Shown here: one piece after another, positions 7,404 through 9,441 of the stretch
Position numbering within the stretch: the first letter of the stretch is position 1
How the letters are laid out: each line of letters begins with the position of its first letter
Assembly (NCBI GenBank): GCA_045531405.1
Contig: JAZSDX010000027.1
Location: 1 to 9,441, forward strand
Reading direction: 5' to 3'
Source: RGIG4079 sp045531405
GTDB taxonomy: Bacteria; Bacteroidota; Bacteroidia; Bacteroidales; Muribaculaceae
DNA: 9,441 nt
Notes under the pieces: generated by a model
Told to the model about the DNA's origin: nothing
Database searches by the model: none
What the model saw: only the letters and a program-made list of their open reading frames with translations
Translations under genes and position numbers: made by a program

Positions 7404-8098
7404 TTCTTTAGCTCTGATATCACAACCTCTGCAATAGCCCAATCTAATGGTGTATCAAGGTCAATGCTTATTTCTCGAGGCATCACACATGGCACTCTAC
7501 GAGAGAACTTTCCCATTGGCTTTTCGCGGAGTGATTGTGGATTAATCACATACACTGCTCCATTATATTCCCACACTTGTGGTGCATCTTGACGACGGGT
7601 AAACAATCCGTCACCCTTACACACTTGCAAATATCCGGTATTTTGATTATTTTCAAAACAATTATAATAAGGATTAGCACTCGCTTCAACCACACTCACA
7701 ACCATATCTATATCATGAGAGTATAGTTTTAGAGCCATTTCAACATCTTCTATTGTGCGTAATGGAGATGTTGGTTGCAACAAAACCACATTGTCATAAC
7801 AAATCTCACACCTATCGGCATAGTCCATTGCATCAAGAAGCACCTCTCGCGAACCGGCTGTGTCGGTTGCAAGATGAGCCGGTCGCATATAAGGAACCGG
7901 CAATCCTGTTTGTCGGGCGACTTCAGCAATCTCATCATCGTCAGTAGTGACAATAATATGATTATCATCGGCAAGCGCTCGAGCCACTTCTATCGAATAA
8001 TGGATGAGAGGTTTTCCTCCAAGAGCTTTTATATTTTTGCGAGGAATTCCTTTACTACCTCCACGGGCAGGAATTATATATAATGATTTATAATTCAT
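7400..8098 (-). CDS. neuA: CMP-nonulosonate cytidylyltransferase (NeuA/LegF type)
   Basis: This enzyme activates a nine-carbon sialic-type acid with CTP to give the CMP-sugar donor for surface glycan synthesis. The 232-residue protein is a single cytidylyltransferase domain of normal length. It has the nucleotide-binding PARGGSKGIPRKN at 10-22, TTDDDEI at 51-57, LLQPTSPLR at 106-114, an ANPYYN segment at 141-146, EYNGAVYV at 177-184 and the metal-binding SIDLDTPLDW at 211-220. ANPYYN and the QDAPQVWEYNGA stretch look closer to LegF/PtmB (legionaminic) enzymes than to classical Neu5Ac synthetases; with the PtmE-like neighbour I lean to legionaminate or a related sugar, but this is inference. 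It overlaps both neighbours by ATGA (start 8098 with the epimerase stop, stop 7400 with the nucleotidyltransferase start), so all three are made in a coupled series. Confidence 0.9.
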   Translation of the reverse strand: MNYKSLYIIPARGGSKGIPRKNIKALGGKPLIHYSIEVARALADDNHIIVTTDDDEIAEVARQTGLPVPYMRPAHLATDTAGSREVLLDAMDYADRCEICYDNVVLLQPTSPLRTIEDVEMALKLYSHDIDMVVSVVEASANPYYNCFENNQNTGYLQVCKGDGLFTRRQDAPQVWEYNGAVYVINPQSLREKPMGKFSRRVPCVMPREISIDLDTPLDWAIAEVVISELKK

Positions 8099-9255
8099 TT
8101 CAAATCGTAGAATGATTTTCTTCTTAATTTTTCTATTGGAGTGACAGCTATTGCTTCCACTATTTGTTGCAATGTGTCTTTATTGCAATAAGGATTAATG
8201 GCATTTCTTGCTGTTTCTTTTCCTTCATCGCTCAACGCATATTTTATCGCCTCAACAATACTATTTTTTTCATCACCACAATGAATCACCGATTCACTTG
8301 CCATGCGACCTTGCTGACGTATGCCAATATTCACAGTAGGAATACCTATCGACGGCACCTCGATAATACCACTTGACGAATTTCCGACTACTGCATCTAC
8401 ATAGTGCAATGCTGAAATATAACGCAATAAGCCCAATGATGGTTTTACCATTACTCTATCCTTATTTCTATTCGCATAGTCTTCTATCAAATCTATAATA
8501 ACACGCCCTTGCGCATCATTATTAGGATATGTAATTATAACTTTACATTGAGGAAATTCATCAAGAGCATCAAGCAACGCTCGACAACGCAATGCTACAT
8601 CTTCATCATCAAGTGTCGCAGGATGATAAGTCACTAACAATGTTGAGGTTATAATTTCAAAACTTAAAGAAGCATTTAACTCTTCAAGCGAAAGTGGCTT
8701 TATATTTGCTACATTATATACACCTATTGCACCGGTATTGATAACCATTTCGGGATTTTCACCCATTTGTATTACTCGTTTACGATATTGTTCCGTTGCC
8801 GTAAGATGTAATGACGACAATTTTGTTATTGCATGACGAATGCTATCATCTATAGCACCCTCTGAGATTTCTCCTCCATGAAGGTGGATTATTGGAATAT
8901 GCATTATTGTTGCGGCACTTGCAACCGACAACATTTCATATCTATCTCCAAGAATCACAATTACATCAGGTTGCAATCGTGTAAAGGCATCGGCCATTCC
9001 ATCAAGACATTTAGCCATTGCCTTTACCGTTGAAGTTTCATCATCCTCGGCAACCATCATAGGCACCTGCTCATTTACACAAAAACCCTGTGCCAAAATA
9101 TCATCGATGGTATAACCATAACGAGAATCAAGATGCATATTTGTTGCCACGATCTGCAACTCCACATCATCTCGCATCTTTAATTGCTGAGCTATTTCAC
9201 TCAACAACCCCCACTCAGCACGTGTTCCGGTAACGATGCAAACCCTTCGTTTCAT
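8095..9255 (-). CDS. neuC: Hydrolysing NDP-GlcNAc-type 2-epimerase (NeuC/LegG family)
   Basis: The family releases NDP while inverting C2 of the sugar, giving ManNAc (NeuC) or, from GDP-diacetylbacillosamine, 2,4-diacetamido-2,4,6-trideoxy-mannose (LegG), the substrate for the nonulosonate synthase. The 386-residue protein is full length for the GT-B-like epimerase fold. It shows TGTRAEWGLL at 9-18, LGDRYEML at 102-109, HLHGGEISEGAIDDSIRH at 124-141, TGAIGVYN at 174-181, the VTYHP turn at 208-212 and VGNSSSGIIE at 290-299. These match the hydrolysing branch rather than the non-hydrolysing WecB branch. The PtmE-like nucleotidyltransferase two genes on suggests a GDP-linked substrate (LegG), but NeuC cannot be ruled out. 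It is the first gene of the minus-strand run, starting at the ATG at 9255, with a candidate -7 box about 35 bp upstream; its stop overlaps the next start by 4 bp. Confidence 0.9.
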   Translation of the reverse strand: MKRRVCIVTGTRAEWGLLSEIAQQLKMRDDVELQIVATNMHLDSRYGYTIDDILAQGFCVNEQVPMMVAEDDETSTVKAMAKCLDGMADAFTRLQPDVIVILGDRYEMLSVASAATIMHIPIIHLHGGEISEGAIDDSIRHAITKLSSLHLTATEQYRKRVIQMGENPEMVINTGAIGVYNVANIKPLSLEELNASLSFEIITSTLLVTYHPATLDDEDVALRCRALLDALDEFPQCKVIITYPNNDAQGRVIIDLIEDYANRNKDRVMVKPSLGLLRYISALHYVDAVVGNSSSGIIEVPSIGIPTVNIGIRQQGRMASESVIHCGDEKNSIVEAIKYALSDEGKETARNAINPYCNKDTLQQIVEAIAVTPIEKLRRKSFYDLK

Positions 9256-9441
9256 TTTAACTTATTCTATCTTTATGCCTTCTATTCCACAAAATTACTA
9301 AAAAATTCTCTACACATATATCTACCACTCTATATTTTTGTCAATTCATTATAATATTCATAGTAAAAAATGTGAAGAAGTCGAAATATTCATATGGAAA
9401 ACAACATTTTTTGCTTTATTTTATCTATATTATAATTTATA
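9256..9441. other. AT-rich non-coding leader and window end
   Basis: I see no gene on either strand in these 186 bases: ATG codons lead to stops within a few codons. It holds the minus-strand -7 box at 9297-9290, a plus-strand TATTTTTG at 9333-9340 that also fits the -7 consensus but has no gene downstream inside the window, and an inverted repeat, AAAAAATGT at 9365-9373 with ACATTTTTT at 9404-9412. The missing upstream genes of the sugar pathway, if adjacent, would have to lie beyond this gap in a separate transcription unit. Confidence 0.6.
9290..9297 (-). promoter_or_regulatory. Putative -7 box for the nonulosonate/obg/pgeF run
   Basis: On the minus strand TAATTTTG (9297-9290) is a full TAnnTTTG match, 34 bp before the epimerase ATG, giving a leader of about 28 nt. 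No clean TTTG lies at the -33 distance; TGTG at 9316-9313 is the nearest and is off in spacing. As the only good box in the leader, it is the best candidate for the start of the five-gene transcript. Confidence 0.4.

Noticed and set aside
7404..7442. Longer nucleotidyltransferase start at TTG 7442
   Set aside because: It is a TTG codon inside the cytidylyltransferase gene; the ATG at 7403 gives the ATGA overlap also seen at the previous gene junction.
1..9441. CRISPR array, tRNA, rRNA or insertion sequence
   Set aside because: No regularly spaced repeats, cloverleaf-like segments, rRNA stretches or transposase reading frames were found on either strand.

Overview
The window looks like a chromosomal piece of a Bacteroidota (Bacteroidales-type) bacterium. 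The evidence is moderate-to-low GC, TAnnTTTG-type -7 promoter boxes, little or no Shine-Dalgarno signal before starts, a Bacteroidetes-type MobV relaxase remnant, and an Obg with a long acidic tail. Species cannot be fixed from the sequence; a Muribaculaceae-like gut relative is a guess.

Layout. (1) 54-840, minus: the C-terminal half of a MobV-type mobilization protein with no relaxase domain and no proper start, followed by a perfect 14-bp hairpin. This is a scar of a mobile element. (2) 893-3447, plus: a two-gene unit encoding a lipoprotein with a PQQ-type beta-propeller fold and, 8 bp later, a secreted alpha/beta hydrolase with an intact Ser-Asp-His triad and a very basic tail. (3) 3472-4221, minus: an AT-rich orphan gene convergent with the hydrolase; its motifs resemble the uracil-DNA glycosylase fold, but its function is unknown. 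(4) 4366-9255, minus: a tightly packed five-gene run, in transcription order a hydrolysing NDP-sugar 2-epimerase (NeuC/LegG type), a CMP-nonulosonate cytidylyltransferase (NeuA/LegF type), a CBS-domain sugar-1-phosphate nucleotidyltransferase (PtmE-like), the GTPase Obg, and the peptidoglycan editing factor PgeF. The first three genes are joined by two ATGA overlaps, Obg follows after 19 bp, and PgeF overlaps the end of obg. (5) 9256-9441: a non-coding AT-rich leader with a plausible promoter for the run.

How the genes work together. The first three genes of the minus run fit part of a legionaminic-acid-like nonulosonate route: GDP-sugar formation, hydrolysing epimerisation and CMP activation. 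The condensing synthase (NeuB/LegI) and the GDP-sugar dehydratase, aminotransferase and acetyltransferase steps are not in this window. Their coupling to obg and pgeF (ribosome assembly and cell-wall quality control) is the most unusual arrangement here. I do not see a clearly new defence or mobile system; the best candidates for new biology are the UDG-like orphan, the propeller/hydrolase pair and the surface-sugar/obg/pgeF operon.
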